A stretch of DNA of 16,331 bases, from NCBI GenBank assembly GCA_004347865.1, contig QNUZ01000017.1:1-16331 (forward strand), written 5' to 3'. The first letter of the stretch is position 1. Each line of letters opens with the position of its first letter. The position numbers and the translations under genes are program-made. The notes under the pieces were generated by a model that worked only from the letters and a program-made list of their open reading frames with translations, was not told the DNA's origin and did no database searches. Source of the stretch: Archaeoglobi archaeon (GTDB lineage: Archaea; Halobacteriota; Archaeoglobi; Archaeoglobales; Archaeoglobaceae). Of the stretch, positions 15,029-16,331 are shown piece by piece.

Positions 15029-15547
15029 TTATATCCCCAAAACTTCGACGTTGAGAATCAGGCTTCGAAGTTCTCCGTTTATCGCCTTTCTGATCCTCTC
15101 CTCTTCGCTTCCATAATCCTCGGGCCTTTTTGGCGGGCAATCCTTTAGCAGTAAAAAGACCAGCCTGTATTTCCCGGGTTTCTCTATTGAAAAGCTGAAA
15201 TTCCTTTTGAACTGCGGCTTCCACTGTTCAGAAATCTTTGAATGCTCAAGCGAAACCGTAAAGGATTCAAGAAGCCTTATTTCGGAAAAGTTCTCTCCAA
15301 TTCTCCATATCTCTACAGTGTAATTCATTGTCCTGTATTCATGGTTCACGATGCCGATTATCAATGATCCGCTCTGGTTTACGAAAAGCCTTGTCGGATA
15401 ATCGCTTGCCTTTCCCTTCGGGCCGAGGATGTAGAACTCCGTAAACCTCTCTCCCGGCGGGGGATTCAGGATGAGGTATATCAGCGCGGCGATGGAAGCT
15501 AGAAGGGCGAGGAGAAGAAATGCGGAAAGAATTCTTTCAATTTTCAT
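15029..15547 (-). CDS. DUF1616 C-terminal-domain protein, membrane-anchored
   Basis: The start is fixed at 15547 by GGAGGTG (15553-15559) five bases upstream and by the N-terminal membrane helix; a longer upstream frame has no support. The 172-residue product has a helix at about 7-27 followed by an extracellular beta domain. Its opening, FTEFYILGPKGKASDYPTRL (35-54), then GIVNHEYRTMNYTVEI (65-80), is the signature of the DUF1616 C-terminal region. The membrane half of DUF1616 is absent here, but a similar half begins the 642-residue protein of the neighbouring plus-strand gene. Three N-x-S/T sequons are visible near 57, 75 and 89, with another around 120. Function unknown; DUF1616 proteins are typical of archaeal surface and glycan loci. 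It overlaps the upstream gene by four bases. Confidence 0.8.
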   Translation of the reverse strand: MKIERILSAFLLLALLASIAALIYLILNPPPGERFTEFYILGPKGKASDYPTRLFVNQSGSLIIGIVNHEYRTMNYTVEIWRIGENFSEIRLLESFTVSLEHSKISEQWKPQFKRNFSFSIEKPGKYRLVFLLLKDCPPKRPEDYGSEEERIRKAINGELRSLILNVEVLGI

Positions 15548-15783
15548 CTCAGCACCTCCAAGGCTTTCCTGACAACGATGCCGATGAAGGCTATCAGAAA
15601 CAGGTAAACCAAGCTCTTGAGAACAATCTTCGCCTCTCTCGGAATGAAAAATCCAGCGAGCTGCAATGAGGCTGCAAGGCAAATGAGAAGGAGAACGACG
15701 AATATTTCCGTTGATTCAACGAGAACGAAGCATAGAACTACGAATAAGGCAATCGACAATGCGACGATTTCTTCTACATCCAT
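15544..15783 (-). CDS. Small membrane protein of unknown function
   Basis: This 79-residue, very hydrophobic protein has three likely membrane helices (about 6-22, 27-47 and 55-72), a short acidic N-terminus (MDVEE) and a basic end. I do not recognise a family. It is held between two genes by a 10-base overlap upstream and an ATGA overlap with the DUF1616 gene downstream, so its translation is probably coupled to both. A plausible role is as a membrane partner of the DUF1616 protein, perhaps standing in for the missing membrane half of that domain; this is inference from gene order. Confidence 0.7.
   Translation of the reverse strand: MDVEEIVALSIALFVVLCFVLVESTEIFVVLLLICLAASLQLAGFFIPREAKIVLKSLVYLFLIAFIGIVVRKALEVLR
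15553..15559 (-). promoter_or_regulatory. Shine-Dalgarno site that decides the DUF1616 start
   Basis: GGAGGTG on the minus strand, five bases before ATG 15547, selects this start over an upstream ATG that would add 45 residues with no membrane-protein character. Confidence 0.6.
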
Positions 15784-16325
15784 TTCTCAATTCCCCCAAG
15801 CTTTCTTGCCCTTATCTCTATTTTCTCCCCAGCCCTTAAATCCTCGACGGCAAGCAGCTCTCCTGTAGCCTTTGCAATAGCGAGGAGAACCGAGCTGCAG
15901 ATCGGGCACTGGATAAGCCTGCATTCAGAGCTGCAGAAGTCAACCCCGGCATTGCTTATCGAAATCCTTAGCTCATCTCCATCGACAATCTCAACCCCCT
16001 TCGCAAGCCCTAAAGCCCTTAGCACCGAGGAGCAGATCTCCGAAACTCCGGTTCCGTAGTTGCTCAGATCCAGCTCTGCGAACTCCTCGAACTTCCTCAA
16101 TATCTCCCTTCCCGGGGCTTCGAGCAGGATTCCGGCTTCCCTCTCCCTTCCTGAAACGAAAGGGGTTCCTTTCTCAATTCTTGCAAGATCGAGCTCGAAT
16201 TCATCGCTCGAAGCGAGAAAAACTGCCCCGAATGGAAAACCCTTGAACGGCGGAATATAGATAGCCTTTTTTATCTCCATGAAATCGGCAATCTCCTTCA
16301 GAAATTCGTGGTAGGGAAGGATCAT
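15774..16325 (-). CDS. Protein of unknown function with a Cys cluster (possibly 5' partial)
   Basis: The first ATG in the window gives 183 residues. The frame is also open for the two codons left before the edge, and no ribosome site can be seen, so the real start may lie outside. The protein looks soluble, with mixed alpha/beta character. Its notable feature is a cysteine cluster at 131-143 (FCSSECRLIQCPIC, pattern C-x3-C-x4-C-x2-C) plus C98, which could bind zinc or an iron-sulfur centre. The region GELLAVEDLRAGEKIEIRARKLGG at the end is beta-rich and slightly basic. No family comes to mind. It leads a three-gene run with the small membrane protein (10-base overlap) and the DUF1616 protein, suggesting they act together at the membrane. 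Confidence 0.72.
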   Translation of the reverse strand: MILPYHEFLKEIADFMEIKKAIYIPPFKGFPFGAVFLASSDEFELDLARIEKGTPFVSGREREAGILLEAPGREILRKFEEFAELDLSNYGTGVSEICSSVLRALGLAKGVEIVDGDELRISISNAGVDFCSSECRLIQCPICSSVLLAIAKATGELLAVEDLRAGEKIEIRARKLGGIEKWM

Positions 16326-16331
16326 GCTCTC

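Noticed and set aside
15548..15682. 45-residue N-terminal extension of the DUF1616 protein
   Set aside because: It lies wholly inside the overlapping 79-residue gene, has no ribosome site, and precedes a clear start with GGAGGTG and a membrane helix.

Overview
The window looks like chromosomal DNA of a thermophilic euryarchaeon, most likely Archaeoglobales or a close relative. The evidence is a surface protein ending in a PGF-CTERM sorting signal, a PGF-pre-PGF domain protein, archaeal DUF1616 proteins, arginine encoded mostly by AGG/AGA, and Shine-Dalgarno sites of the GGAGGTGAT type. The genus is an inference; no rRNA or other marker is present.

Layout. (1) 1-2829 (+): two exported, sequon-rich surface proteins, the first entering from outside the window. 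(2) 2826-3226: a small Cys-rich gene cut by an in-frame TAA, then a short GC-rich hairpin. (3) 3227-5563 (+): a dolichyl-phosphate sugar synthase-like GT2 enzyme with membrane segments, a YdjM-type membrane hydrolase and a SAM methyltransferase. (4) 5573-12580 (+): a tightly packed glycan cluster with a broken GT2, a GT4, a doubly frameshifted methyltransferase, two more GT4s, a thymidylate-kinase-like P-loop kinase, a nucleotidyltransferase-fold protein and a methyltransferase. Most junctions are ATGA or longer overlaps. (5) 12682-14610 (+): a very AT-rich gene for a large polytopic membrane protein with a DUF1616-like N-terminus and its own probable promoter. (6) 14611-15028: no intact gene, but the minus strand holds the decayed N-terminus of a Wzx-type flippase. 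(7) 15029-16325 (-): three overlapping genes for a DUF1616 C-terminal-domain protein, a tiny membrane protein and a Cys-containing protein of unknown function.

The genes fit a surface-glycan (probably N-glycan) locus beside two of its likely substrates. A sugar would be loaded onto dolichyl phosphate, extended by the GT4 enzymes, and decorated by the methyltransferases and perhaps by the kinase/nucleotidyltransferase pair. No oligosaccharyltransferase (AglB) and no intact flippase are visible. Composition is mosaic: the flanks are GC-richer and the middle, from about 5900 to 14610, is clearly AT-richer, as expected for an exchangeable glycan cassette. Four genes are broken (one nonsense codon, one 1-base loss, two extra A's, one decayed fragment), so this is either an eroding cassette or one with local sequence errors.
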